From Bilabrum cf. latius (Eukaryota > Bigyra: Bicosoecida > Bigyra > Bicosoecida), in the NCBI GenBank assembly GCA_965178125.1, contig OZ237764.1, positions 682,001 through 746,000 of the forward strand: 64,000 bases of DNA. Direction: 5' to 3'. The notes below the pieces were generated by a model, which saw nothing but the letters and a program-made list of their open reading frames with translations, ran no database searches and was not told the origin of the DNA. The translations under genes and the position numbers were made by a program. Below are positions 1 through 9,712 of this stretch, piece after piece. Numbering within the stretch: position 1 is the first letter of the stretch; the number at the start of each line of letters is the position of its first letter.

Positions 1-1
1 G

Positions 2-961
2 GTAATCCCTGAGCCACTTGATGCGGGCAAGGTGGAGGCGTCATCCAAGGTTGCCCTGGACAGTGCCGGCGATGTGCTTGCCAAGGCTGGTACCAGCGAT
101 TCGTTGGATGCAGTGCAGCGATTCTTGTCGCGGTTCCCAGACTCGGATGGGGAGACGCATAGCGGACCAGCAAGGTCGGCCGACTCCATCGGGAGCATGG
201 CAATGGCATCCGGGCCGGCGTCTGGGCCTGGTGCAGCAGAACCAGACCCACGGTCTGGCGCGAAGCGTCCTCGCACGATTGCAGTGCGTGGTGGCAAGGT
301 CGAGCATCCTGCCGGGCAGCCGATGCATTACTCGCATGGCGCGCAGACTGTGGAGAGAATGGCCCACCTGAACCTGCAAGCATTTGGGCTGGTGAAGCTG
401 GGCTCCCTTGCTGGCACGACTGAGACATTCATACCTCTGGTACATGTCACTTCTGGGATGACGGCTGCCGACCTGAGAACACGCATCACAGCTGGCATAA
501 GAGACGTTACAGCTTCTGCGAGTGCTTTTTCAGTTCTGCTCGACCATGATTCATTCTCAGGGATCATGCGTGAGGTGTACGCATTCAAGCAGAAGCTGGG
601 GCAACGGGCTGCTGTAGTTGACAGAGCTGGGCTCAACCGTGCATACGTCGAGCACATTAACAATGCCATACAAGCTAGACTGTCGGGTGCTCTTCAAGGT
701 GCCCCACTGGCTCAAACACTGTTAGATGTCGGCGAGATCGCGATTCGCCTCGCAGAGCTGGGTGTTGTCGTGAACATTCGACCAGGAGAGGGCCAAGAAT
801 GGATGAAGAGTTTAAAGCCGTTACAATAGCGGTCATTCGTTGAAGTATTGCTACAGCCGCGGGGCAATGCACGCCCTTTACATTTGGCTGCTGTTGCATG
901 GGCAGGCCCAATCCACTATGCGCACCACATGCTCCTGCTTAGAGACTATCCGATTAATTAA
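2..961 (+). CDS. P-family protein, copy 1 (5' end outside window)
   Basis: Open reading frame running in from the left edge and closed by TAA at 959-961. It aligns residue for residue with the C-terminal half of the full copies at 32341 and 45979 (shared blocks such as LNLQAFGLVKLGSL, HDSFSGIMREVYAFKQK and GPIHYAHHMLLLRD). A TAG at 827-829 lies in the middle of the alignable region and the homology continues past it to the common C-terminus, so it must be read as an amino acid (Gln). The central part is Ser/Gly/Ala-rich. I recognise no domain; function unknown. It converges with, and overlaps by 4 bp, the ankyrin-like gene on the other strand. Confidence 0.7.
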
Positions 962-2355
962 ATTGGTTTTTTTCTGACATTGATGAGCACTTCCACACAA
1001 TCAACGTGTCCACCCGCCCTTGCTGCTTCCAGCACGTCCATACCCACACCATCCACCACCCCGGTCACCCACGCCCCACCAGCCAACTTGCCAAGCCTCA
1101 GCCGCTTCTCCAGCTCCATGGGCCTCCCCTCTCTCGCGGCCTGAAACACCATCGAGGCATCCCTGTGCGCCTCATGTGCCCGCCGCCACCGCACCAGCTG
1201 GTCCCCCCGTCTGGGATCCAGGTGCTTCACACGAGCCAGCTCCCCTGCGGGCACAAGCTCAAAAAGCTTGCCCAGCACCTCTCGGGGCCTGGCTCCCCGC
1301 TTGCTGCTGTACAGAGCTTTCGGCACCGGCAAATGCTCCGTCATGCTCCCGTACGACATGAACGACTGCGTTTCCCTGCATGCCACATCCAGCCACGTCA
1401 CTCCGGTCTCGCTGTCGAGCCCTTGTTGGTACACCCTTGTGCCCCAGCGCAGGAGAATAGCGAGAGAGGCAGCTGATTTCTCATCGCACGCTTGCAGTGC
1501 AGCATACACGATGAGAGCCTAACGCCTCTGATTGAGGTGAAATACACCTATGCCGTCGGGCGAAATGCTCTTCCACCCGCTTTCCAAGATACCAGCCCGA
1601 CATACGTACTCGAGGGATCGCAGTGCACCATGGCGAATGAGGTGACTGACAGCTGTGAGCTGCTCCTGTAAATTATGGTGTACCAGTTGAGTTATGAACC
1701 AAAAGGCGCATGATTTGATGAGATGCGCGCAATTTTGGATCCTTCATGTCTGCAGCACACTTGGCAGGCATCACTCACATTTCGGAGATTCTTTGAATTC
1801 ATGAGTATATGTTGAAATACGGCAGGCCTGTCCATCGCGCCGAGTGCATCAGATACTCCTAGGAACTGCTCATACGAAATGATTTGTGCAAATTATAACG
1901 ATGCCGGTGGACGACGAATGTAGACCCTGTGAGGCCATTTTGGGGCAGCATCTTTCTCACGTTGTAATTTTCGCCGTCGAACTCAAAACTCCTTGGCCAC
2001 TCCGACCTACCCAGCTTCTCGATATACTTATCAAATATTTGGATAGCGCGAGCGTCATCACGTTGCCTCATCGCTTGCAAGAACCGCTGCTTTAATGCTA
2101 CCCACATCCTGCAAAACCAAAGCCTCCAATTGAGCAGCATAATATGCCAGGGGAAACAAAAGCATTTGGTCCTATTACACTATTATCCATACCTCATCTG
2201 GTCGGGGTCGCGCTTCTCGGGATAGTCGTATATTGATAGATGCTCCTTCGGAACAGGAGCATTGTAAGCGTTTGCAAAGAGTTGTCGCGTCACCATAGTA
2301 CGATCAAATTGACAAAAGTGCCCGATGACCCAATCGTTCTCAACTTGCGACTGCA
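958..2355 (-). CDS. Ankyrin-like protein, copy 1, at least three exons
   Basis: Spliced minus-strand gene. Last exon 1665-958 (708 nt), preceded by an AG acceptor; exon 1961-2108 (148 nt) with a GTGAGA donor and TTTTGCAG acceptor; a further exon ends at 2193 with donor GTATGG and has an in-frame Met at 2296, its upstream limit about 2355 being uncertain. Splicing keeps frame throughout. The last exon has ankyrin-like helical repeats (HLIRHGALRSLEYVCRAG, VLEAARAGGHVDCVEVL). A TAG at 1519-1521 is read through; copy 3 has CAA at the same codon. The 148-nt exon has the same length in all three copies. A protein-interaction role is likely from the fold, but the partner is unknown. Confidence 0.65.
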
Positions 2356-2469
2356 ACTATGCGGTGGAAAATTGGTGAGAATGATGTGATAGTCTATCTA
2401 GAATAACGAAATTATTTCTCTCAGTCCGTGTGAAAGAGAGAACCAATAACAGTTGCGGCAACACAAACA

Positions 2470-3172
2470 TCAGAATCCCACACCAGCTATCGACCCGCCC
2501 TCCACGCCCTCCACAAACGCACTCAAATCGAACCAACTAGGCACCACACCACAACCAGACCCTCCCGCACCAGCCTTGCAAACAGCCGATGCACCGGATG
2601 ACCCGCCAGCCCCACCATCACCAGCCCCGCCATCACAAGCCCCACCATCACCAGCCCCGCCATCACCCGCCCCGCCATCACCAGCCCCGCCCCCCAGCAC
2701 GAACTTCACCTGCCGAGGCACATCCAGCACGACCACCCGCACCGAATCATCACCGTCCCCGTCCCGCACCCAGGCCTTGTCGCACGCCATCCGCACCTCG
2801 TCCGCAGCCGTGTCGTCCTCGGGCCCCGCGAAGAAGAAGCGCGTCTGCCCCTCCGCCCCCCTCGTCACGTCGAACCGCCGACTGGCCACCTCCTCCAGCG
2901 CAGAGCGGAGTTTCTCCGATTTCTCCGCGTCCGTCATCCTGTCTGCAAGCACCACCACGCAGCGGGTGCTGTTGAGCGCGCTGCCCGCACTCCGCAGCGG
3001 CGCCACCGGAGCCAGCCACGGGAACTGCGCGGCGCCCGTCTCTGGTTCCGCAGCGATGGACTTGGCGTTGCGGTGCACCATCCGGCCCGTGGGCGCGTGG
3101 ATGATGGTGAGCTGCGGAATCTTCTACACCCTGCACGCCAGGGCCAGCTGCTGGCTCACGGCCCCGGCACCC
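2470..3172 (-). pseudogene. Nucleoredoxin-like gene, copy 1, 3' part cut by the provirus
   Basis: The C-terminal part of the final exon, nearly identical to 49827-50490 in the intact copy 3, ending in the same AGVGF stop. At 3172 the coding sequence stops at the provirus terminus; only about 34 bp more of the gene is found on the far side (32299-32332), after which the rest of the 5' part is missing. It therefore lacks both redox-active CxxC domains and cannot make a working protein. A GC-rich Ala/Gly/Asp repeat near the C-terminus (about 2600-2700) differs in repeat number between copies. Confidence 0.75.
3167..3172. repeat. Target site duplication, left copy (GCACCC)
   Basis: GCACCC directly abuts the left terminal C-run of the provirus and recurs at 32293-32298 beyond the right terminus. 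The uninterrupted paralogue at 45315-45320 holds a single GCACCC in the same context. Six bp fits integration by Polinton and mavirus-type rve integrases. The flanking homopolymer makes the exact edge uncertain by a base or two. Confidence 0.7.
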
Positions 3173-5101
3173 CCCCCCAAAGGCGGCACATAGATAAGAT
3201 AAATCTTATCTACGATTGCCTACGAATAGTCGAAAAACCTAAAGGTTTTTCTTATGGATACCTATCACTGGTTATCATTATCTGGGTTCTCCTTCCGATA
3301 CTTCCCATTTACGAATATCCATCAATTGGGAGGTATTCATCCCAAAGGGATGATAACCTCTTCCAACTACTGGTTTTCTTCTTATGCTTCCATCTCATTA
3401 AAATACACTATTACACTACACCACTCTATAAAGTATTGTATATAAAATAGTACTATTATATGAAATACTTTTGGAAGCCGTGGTTGTGGTGGGCTTCTGG
3501 CTTCGTCGACTGCTTCGGTTTCGCTTCATCAACTCTTCACCTCATCATTCTCATATTGGGAGGGCTTGTTCTCAGTAATAGACTCTATCCATCATTATGA
3601 ATCATTTCCGGATGAAATCGTCCGCATCAACTCTTCGACCAACTCTTCGACCAGTCAACCAACATATATCTTATCTGTGTCATCAGACATTGGGATTGAG
3701 GGCTGTGAGACAGCGATGGGGGCTCCGACGGGGAGGGTACAGCAGCAGCGCACGTGCAGGTGGAGGACAACAACGGCGGGAGGTGACAGCGAGGGGGCCA
3801 GGTGAGAGGGGGACAGGAGCAGACGGGGGAGCTTGGCGGAGGTGACAGGGTGGACGGGCGGCGGCCCACCAAGGGGTCGGGTGGCACCGGGGGAGGCGAC
3901 GGAGAGGGGGATTCCAAGATGAACGGAGGAAAGGGGAGGATCGGGATGCCCCGAGCGCGGTTAACCAGACGCGTGGCGGGGACGACGAAGGGGCACGGAC
4001 AGGCCCGAGCAAGCCAGTAGGGCTCGGGAGCGTGGAGGCCCATGGGGAGGGAGGGGCAGCGGAGGCAGCCGAGTGGGGCCAGACCACAAGGCAGTAGGAT
4101 TTCTGGCGAAGGCTGAGACGTACGGGTGCGTAGGGAGACAGCAGATCAGAATGGGGCAGGACTAGAAGGGGAGGCATCGGAGCGAGCCTGGAGGCGCAGA
4201 CGATGCAAGGATTGGGGTAGCGTGTACATTTGTGGCGAGTGTGGTATAGCATGCGCGAGACGCGACTGAGGAGAACCAGTCGATTCGGGGCGGACTGTCC
4301 CTCGTGGGGGGGAGAGGGCGCGGGACGGGCGCAGGGACGTCCTGTTTGTTTTTTTTATGGAACTGCCCCAACTGTGGGAGCGGGTCCGTGATTTGGCCAT
4401 TGGGCATGTAGAAGGAGCACTCATTGATTCGCAGCAGAGTTCAAACCAGATGACCAACTGTTCGACCAACTCTTCGATCAGTCAACCAACATATATCAAC
4501 CAGATGACCAACTGTTCGACCAACTGTTCGACCAACATATATCAAGGTATGACAAACTCTTCGACCAGTCAACCAACATATATGAAGGTATGACAAACTC
4601 TTCGACCAGTCAACCAACATATATGAACCAGATGACCAACTCTTCGACCAACTCTTCTAACTCTTCTAACTCTTCTAACTCTTCATACGATCATCTCCCT
4701 AGACAACCAACATATATCAAGGTATGACAAACTCTTCGACCAGTCAACCAACATATATCAACCAGATGACCAACTGTTCGACCAACTCTTCGACCAACTC
4801 TTCGACCAGTCAACCAACATATATGAACCAGATGACCAACTGTTCGACCAACTGTTCGACCAACTGTTCGACCAACTGTTCGACCAGTCAACCAACCTAT
4901 ATGAACCAGATGACCAACTGTTCGACCAACTGTTCGACCAACATATTTGAACCAGACTACCAAACTCTTCGACCAGACAACCTATATTTCTCAAGATATG
5001 ACAAACTCTTTGAGTCATCTGATATGTGAAGTGTCAAGATATGGTGGGCAACTCTTTGCCTGCTGTCAAGATATGTCAGGTCTCAGGCTCAAACTCTTTG
5101 C
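3173..5101 (+). repeat. Provirus left terminal inverted repeat (with 0.77-kb insert)
   Basis: Matches the reverse complement of 31133-32292 almost perfectly once an insert at about 3671-4445 is removed. The outer end has a C-run, then AAAGGCGGCACATAG and a palindrome (AGATAAGAT, AA, ATCTTATCT). The inner half (4446-5000) is a degenerate minisatellite of the 12-mer ACCAACTGTTCG and variants interspersed with CAACCAACATATAT. The short ORFs translated from it (NCSTNSSTSQPTYINQM repeats) are probably by-products of the repeat. Confidence 0.85.
3671..4445. other. GC-rich insertion inside the left TIR
   Basis: The left TIR reads CATATATC, then about 775 bp absent from the right TIR, then ACCAGATGACC; the right TIR has these two parts joined. 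The insert is GC-rich, unlike the AT-rich TIR, and holds no convincing gene. I see no clear terminal repeats or target duplication. It must post-date the last homogenisation of the two TIRs. Confidence 0.7.
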
Positions 5102-5134
5102 GATGAACGATGATTTATTTTCTTGCTCATACTA

Positions 5135-6208
5135 ATGGATAAGATTCTAAAGCTAATAGGAATAGAACGAAATAGTAAAATACGAACTCTAATGGCTCCT
5201 CCAAAAAGACCGAAAGGACAAAATATGGGGCACCTTCCGGTCAGACCTGTCAATGTTAATGCCCAAGCAGACCTTTTATTCTTACCAGATGATAAGGGAT
5301 ATAAGTATGTCTTGTCATATGTTGATGAAAGTAGAATTGCCGATGCTGTAGCACTGAAGACTAAAAAGTCATCTGATGTGTTGAAAGCCTTCAAGAAGAT
5401 ATTCACCAGAACACCAGCACAAAGAAAAAAGCTAGGCATCAGAACTAAACTAGAACCTCCAGACCTCCTGAAAATTGATGATGGCTCAGAATTCAAAGGA
5501 GTTGTCAAGAAGTACTTTGAAGACAATGGAACATATTTAAGAGTAGGAAGAGTTGGAAGGTCAAAACAACAGGCACTAGCTGAATACTTGAATTACATCA
5601 TAGGGCGAACTGTTTATACCCTCCAGAATATCAATGAACTAGCAACCAATAAGCAAGACAAGAGTTGGACTTATATTTTACCAACAATTATCAAAGCATA
5701 TAATGAAACCAACAAGGACAAGAGACCAGACAAAACAGCTGATAACAAACCACCAATATGTCAAGGCAAGAGTTGTAATCTCTTGGAAGAAGGAGACCTT
5801 ATAAGAGTTCCATATGAGTATCCTCAAGACATCATTGGGAATAATAGACTCCACGGTAAGTTCAGGGCTGGAGACTTGAGATATAATCCTGAACCAAAGA
5901 AGATTGAGTTCATCATTCTGAAACCAAATGCCCCACCACTGTATAAAATAGAAGGAATCAACAATGCTGTCTATCATAAAGAGGAAATACAAAGAGTTGA
6001 TGACAAGGAATCAGATAACCGAAATAGTCAAACTGTTTTCATAGTTGAGAAACTTATAGGCAAGCGAAAAACCAAAGGCAGAGTTGAGTATCTCGTGAAA
6101 TGGAAAGGCTATCCAAAGTCTCAAGCTACTTGGGAACCTTATCAACAGTTAAGGGAAGATATAGGAGTTCAAGGAATCAATACACTAATCAAACAGATGA
6201 AATTATAA
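5135..6208 (+). CDS. rve-type integrase with C-terminal chromodomain (PLV-A)
   Basis: A 357-aa retroviral-type DDE integrase that would insert the viral DNA into the host chromosome. The catalytic triad fits Asp near residue 46 (NAQADLLFLPDD), Asp near 112 (LLKIDDGSEF) and Glu near 147 (ALAEYLNYIIG). A chromodomain-like segment lies at about 305-340 (EYLVKWKGYPKSQATWEPY), as in Polinton and mavirus integrases. The first ATG of the frame (5135) lies 34 bp inside the TIR boundary. It is AT-rich, contains no in-frame TAG and ends in TAA. A second, diverged integrase of the same layout lies at 29270-30349; the two share the arrangement RIRNLM...RPKKPKG-like and FRASDLRYDP-like blocks. Confidence 0.88.
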   Translation: MDKILKLIGIERNSKIRTLMAPPKRPKGQNMGHLPVRPVNVNAQADLLFLPDDKGYKYVLSYVDESRIADAVALKTKKSSDVLKAFKKIFTRTPAQRKKLGIRTKLEPPDLLKIDDGSEFKGVVKKYFEDNGTYLRVGRVGRSKQQALAEYLNYIIGRTVYTLQNINELATNKQDKSWTYILPTIIKAYNETNKDKRPDKTADNKPPICQGKSCNLLEEGDLIRVPYEYPQDIIGNNRLHGKFRAGDLRYNPEPKKIEFIILKPNAPPLYKIEGINNAVYHKEEIQRVDDKESDNRNSQTVFIVEKLIGKRKTKGRVEYLVKWKGYPKSQATWEPYQQLREDIGVQGINTLIKQMKL

Positions 6209-6237
6209 TTAATAACGATACTACTAATTATAATCAT

Positions 6238-7311
6238 TTAAAGTAAGCTCAAAATGTACTGAATCATCATTCTATCTTGTTTTGTCATTGCTTTTCCACT
6301 TCCCTCAGTTCTTGTACCATATAATCCTGTTTTGGTGGGCTTCAATCTTCCTATAGGTTCATCATATGTGACTCCTCTAACCCAAGGACTGATTTCTGTT
6401 CCTCTTTCAATTTTATTTCTACCCAATGAGCCCTTTGGTCTAGTTCTTCCAGATAAATCTCTCAATGGTCTTTTAAGTGATGTTAAACCAGTTTGAGCAA
6501 ATACAGAACGAGGATAAGAACTCGTTTGTCCCTTGACAGATGAATCCCATTCTGGAGCAGACTGCATATCTTCCATAATCGTATCTAAAGCATCAGGTTT
6601 GCCTTTTCTAAGTCTAGCTTCTCTAGCTTCTCTTCTTCTTTTTATTTCTCTACTTTCTTTTGCTATCTGAGCCATATATTTTCTTTTGTCATCAAGAGTA
6701 AGATTTCGAAGAATTCGTTTTGTTTCACTTTCTTTAATAAGCCTTTTAAAGTCTTTCATAGCTTTTTTGTTTTTTGCTTCTTCAACTTTTTCTGGTAGTT
6801 CTTCAAGTGATGGGGTTCTTTCAGCCATAGCGGAATCAGGTCTTCTTATTGTGGATGGTCTTACACCACGAGGTGCCTCTGTCTCAGCTTGTCTTCTTGC
6901 TGCTGCTCTTCTGCCATATAGAGGTCTTCCTAACTCAGAAGCATCAGCAAACAAGTTTCTTTGCCTCCTTAATTCTTCCTCAAGTGTACCTGGTCGACTG
7001 GAACCTGTTCTTGTCCTTACTCCAGACATCGAAGGTCGTCTTGTTAAACTACGAGATGCTGCCATTCCTGTGGGTGGTCCTGAATATTGTGTTGCTGTTT
7101 CATCTCCCAATAAATATGCGATATCAGAGGCATCTTGTAAGTCTTTCCGTGAGCTTTTCATTCCTCCACTTGTTCTAGGACTTAGATTTTTCGTGATTAG
7201 GTTGATAAGTTTAGCTTTCTTTGCTTTAGAATATCCCTTAATGCTAAATGCTCTACAAATATCTCTTAAGTCATCACAGTTTAACTTTTTAAGTTTACTT
7301 TTCATAGTCAT
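6238..7311 (-). CDS. SAP-like N-terminal, Lys/Arg-rich protein (PLV-A)
   Basis: A 357-aa basic protein. The first about 45 residues form a SAP/Rho-N-like helical domain (LNCDDLRDICRAFSIKGYSK followed by a Lys-rich helix) that is shared with the next gene upstream; this motif recurs in virophage, Polinton and giant-virus proteins and is thought to bind nucleic acid. The rest is charged and low in complexity with a long basic helix around residues 190-250. It is converging with the integrase (29-bp gap) and lies 18 bp downstream of the 590-aa gene on the same strand, so the two are probably co-transcribed. A structural or core protein is a guess. Ends in TAA. Confidence 0.7.
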   Translation of the reverse strand: MTMKSKLKKLNCDDLRDICRAFSIKGYSKAKKAKLINLITKNLSPRTSGGMKSSRKDLQDASDIAYLLGDETATQYSGPPTGMAASRSLTRRPSMSGVRTRTGSSRPGTLEEELRRQRNLFADASELGRPLYGRRAAARRQAETEAPRGVRPSTIRRPDSAMAERTPSLEELPEKVEEAKNKKAMKDFKRLIKESETKRILRNLTLDDKRKYMAQIAKESREIKRRREAREARLRKGKPDALDTIMEDMQSAPEWDSSVKGQTSSYPRSVFAQTGLTSLKRPLRDLSGRTRPKGSLGRNKIERGTEISPWVRGVTYDEPIGRLKPTKTGLYGTRTEGSGKAMTKQDRMMIQYILSLL

Positions 7312-7329
7312 TACATAGAGAGATATTTT

Positions 7330-9102
7330 TTAAAATGAGTCCCTTATATCTCTAGCTACATCTAAGTCCCTTTTAGACATTTTGGATTTACCTTGACCAA
7401 ACGATTTGGGTGGTTTATCTAACTGTCTTGACCAATGTAATGGATTCTGGGTTTTTGTACCTAATATTGTATTTGATTTTATGAACTTCGATTTTGTTTT
7501 CCGTTTCATTGGATTACTTCTCCAGTCTCCAGCCATAATCATTCTGTCTAATTGTGATTCAGTCAGTTTGGGATATTTGGAATCGGTTGTTCTAGTGTTT
7601 GTTTTGCCTGTTGAAGATTTTGGAGGTGCGATTAGTGAACTAGCACTCATCATTTCCATTTCGGGAGCCGGTATTTGAGATGGTGTTAATCTGAAGAATG
7701 GTAGATACATTTCTTGTCTTTCTCTTCTATTTCTCATTAGTTTTCCTGTTGTAAATCCTACTTTGCCTTTTCCTTTCGTTGTTTTCTGGCTGGCATATCT
7801 GAAGGACTTCTTCTTGCCCGTTGATGGTAATCCAATCATTCGTCTAACTGATTTCATTGTTGATGGATGTGCTTGTGTCCGTATTTGCTCTTTACTTTTA
7901 CGAAAGACTGCCCTAGCTTTCATAAGTTGTGTCTTCTCTGGAGGTATTATTCGCAGTATTTCTTTCTTTTCGTCATCTGTGTATTTGCTTCCTTCCCACT
8001 CAACAGCACTTGGTAATAGTTCCTCAATAGCACCAATCCAATCATCCGATAGCTTAGATGGTTTGTCCAAATATGAAAGCACTTTCCTTTTGTTGTCATT
8101 CTTATCTTCGTCCAATATCGCATAATTTTGATTTTCCTCTTTATCCAGAAAATGAACTCCATCGTCCGTAATCCACCCTAATCTATACAGTGCTCGTTTG
8201 GCTCTATCCGCATTTCTGTCTTCAGAATTTAAAATAATTGTAGCTAATGCCTTTGCTTGCTTGTTTGATATAACACCACCTTTCATTTTCCCCCTACCTA
8301 AAGCTTTCCTAAAGAATCCAGCTGTATCTGTAGCCACTCTAGCAATACCCCTAGACCGTAAACCCAAGCTTTCACCTATTCCTGTAGCATCTTGATAAAT
8401 AAACTTCTTCAATGGCTCCGTAAGTAATCCATTTGATTTCAATACATCCATTACGAACCGTTGACAGTTTCCACCTCCCCGTTGGTTAAAAGCATCATAA
8501 AAGAAAAACCGTCTTTGTCCTACATCGTCAATAGTTGCTTTTAGCATTTTATCTAAGGTATAACCACCCAAATTATAAACTAATCTAACAGGTTTATATT
8601 CTGTTCTACTTGTTGCTGGTGCTCCTTCTGATACACTTACAATTTCATTCTTTTCTATGGTCAACCGTTTTCCAGATTCAAATTCAACGACTAAAGCTAG
8701 ATGGTAGAGGTCATCATAGGCATATTTTTGTCTTGCCTTCTCTAATCCATTATTGGAAATAAAGTTCAAAGCACCTTGTAAAGTTTTACTAATTGGAGTT
8801 CTAGCAACTGATAATGATCGTATTTTACTATCGCCATACTTGTTTAATAACTTTCTTACAGATGGGTTGAAGTTCTTCAGGTCAGGACCGAATACATCTT
8901 TTATTGTACTTCCAATTGCTTTGAATCCGTCCCGAATACCCTTGAATAAATTAATTCCACCTTTCGTTTCTGCTTCTAGTTCATTCTTAATCATCTTAAT
9001 CAAGTATGCTTTCTTTGCTTTGGAGTATCCTTTAATTTTCATCATCTTACAAATACCTCTAAGTTCATCACACTTAAGAAATTTCAGTTTATTGAAATTC
9101 AT
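7330..9102 (-). CDS. SAP-like plus NlpC/P60-LRAT-like thiol hydrolase protein (PLV-A)
   Basis: A 590-aa protein. Residues 1-45 form a SAP-like domain almost identical to that of its downstream neighbour. Residues about 85-235 resemble a papain-like NlpC/P60-LRAT fold: a conserved LNKYGDSKIRSLSVARTPIS block, a His in YHLALVVEF, an EKNE turn and a Cys in GGNCQRFVMDVLKSNGL. This domain recurs in Polintons and large DNA viruses, where a membrane-active or lipid-modifying role has been proposed. The C-terminal 300 residues are basic and disordered-looking. It could be a minor virion protein that helps cell entry; that is inference. No in-frame TAG; ends in TAA. Confidence 0.65.
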   Translation of the reverse strand: MNFNKLKFLKCDELRGICKMMKIKGYSKAKKAYLIKMIKNELEAETKGGINLFKGIRDGFKAIGSTIKDVFGPDLKNFNPSVRKLLNKYGDSKIRSLSVARTPISKTLQGALNFISNNGLEKARQKYAYDDLYHLALVVEFESGKRLTIEKNEIVSVSEGAPATSRTEYKPVRLVYNLGGYTLDKMLKATIDDVGQRRFFFYDAFNQRGGGNCQRFVMDVLKSNGLLTEPLKKFIYQDATGIGESLGLRSRGIARVATDTAGFFRKALGRGKMKGGVISNKQAKALATIILNSEDRNADRAKRALYRLGWITDDGVHFLDKEENQNYAILDEDKNDNKRKVLSYLDKPSKLSDDWIGAIEELLPSAVEWEGSKYTDDEKKEILRIIPPEKTQLMKARAVFRKSKEQIRTQAHPSTMKSVRRMIGLPSTGKKKSFRYASQKTTKGKGKVGFTTGKLMRNRRERQEMYLPFFRLTPSQIPAPEMEMMSASSLIAPPKSSTGKTNTRTTDSKYPKLTESQLDRMIMAGDWRSNPMKRKTKSKFIKSNTILGTKTQNPLHWSRQLDKPPKSFGQGKSKMSKRDLDVARDIRDSF

Positions 9103-9118
9103 TACATACCATCAGATT

Positions 9119-9256
9119 TTAAAAACGATGACATACTAAAGGCTTTCTTGCTTTATAGATGCCTTCAGATACCTTAACTAAATCAAATTTCGCTTTCAAT
9201 TTGTCCATATGTTGTTTAAACTCTTCTATTATCTTTTTATCTTTTTTATCGTCCAT
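9119..9256 (-). CDS. Small Lys-rich ORF (PLV-A)
   Basis: A 45-codon frame (MDDKKDKKIIEEFKQHMDKL at its start) with AT-rich codon use like its neighbours and TAA stop. It lies between the 590-aa gene and the divergent 146-aa gene, whose start codon is only 8 bp away, which leaves no room for separate promoters; that lowers confidence. No family recognised. Confidence 0.4.
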   Translation of the reverse strand: MDDKKDKKIIEEFKQHMDKLKAKFDLVKVSEGIYKARKPLVCHRF

Positions 9257-9264
9257 ATATTAAT

Positions 9265-9705
9265 ATGAGTAAGAAAGAAAAATTACTTGAACTATTTAAT
9301 ACCTACAAAATAATCCCTAGAACATATACGGAAGGTTTGAATTATAAGGATACTAAAAAACAGTTGTTGAGCTTCCTAAAGAATGAGAAACGACCTAAAA
9401 CAAATTTCAAAAGTAAACCATCGTCCTATACAAAACAAATAAAAGCAATTTACGGCAGTGTGTCGCCTTTAGAATTAGCCTATATATTATCAAATGGTAA
9501 GAAAAGAAGATTCAAAGAACTAGCGGAAGGATTCGCATTAATAATTAATAAAGGTCAAGGTGCTTACTACTCCAGCGGAAGCAGACCAAACCAATCTTCT
9601 AGGTCTTGGGGGTTAGCAAGATTGTATTCAGTTCTGTTAAATGGTAAGTCTCGTAAAATTGATAATCACATAGTAGAAGACTTCAAAATACCTCTAATCA
9701 AATAA
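9265..9705 (+). CDS. Conserved-looking basic viral protein, 146 aa (PLV-A)
   Basis: A 146-aa Lys-rich protein with a compact C-terminal half (SPLELAYILSNGKKRRFKEL, then a GQGAYYSSGSRPNQSS loop and SWGLARLYSVLLNGKSRK). The pattern of a Trp/Leu-Ala-Arg-Leu-Tyr helix followed by GKSRK resembles small DNA-virus proteins of unknown function that I cannot name with confidence. No in-frame TAG; ends in TAA just before the DIRS-like insertion, which may have separated it from further PLV-A genes. Confidence 0.6.
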   Translation: MSKKEKLLELFNTYKIIPRTYTEGLNYKDTKKQLLSFLKNEKRPKTNFKSKPSSYTKQIKAIYGSVSPLELAYILSNGKKRRFKELAEGFALIINKGQGAYYSSGSRPNQSSRSWGLARLYSVLLNGKSRKIDNHIVEDFKIPLIK

Positions 9706-9712
9706 ATAGGGT

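Noticed and set aside
2453-3193. Pro/Ser/His-rich plus-strand ORFs over the nucleoredoxin genes (also at 44561-46094 and 49789-50943)
   Set aside because: They are antisense shadows of the GC-rich nucleoredoxin exon, which has a clear thioredoxin-fold protein and introns on the other strand.
4441-5029. Thr/Ser/Asn/Cys-repeat proteins encoded in the TIRs
   Set aside because: They follow from a 12-bp minisatellite, occur on both strands, and have no start context or conserved domain.
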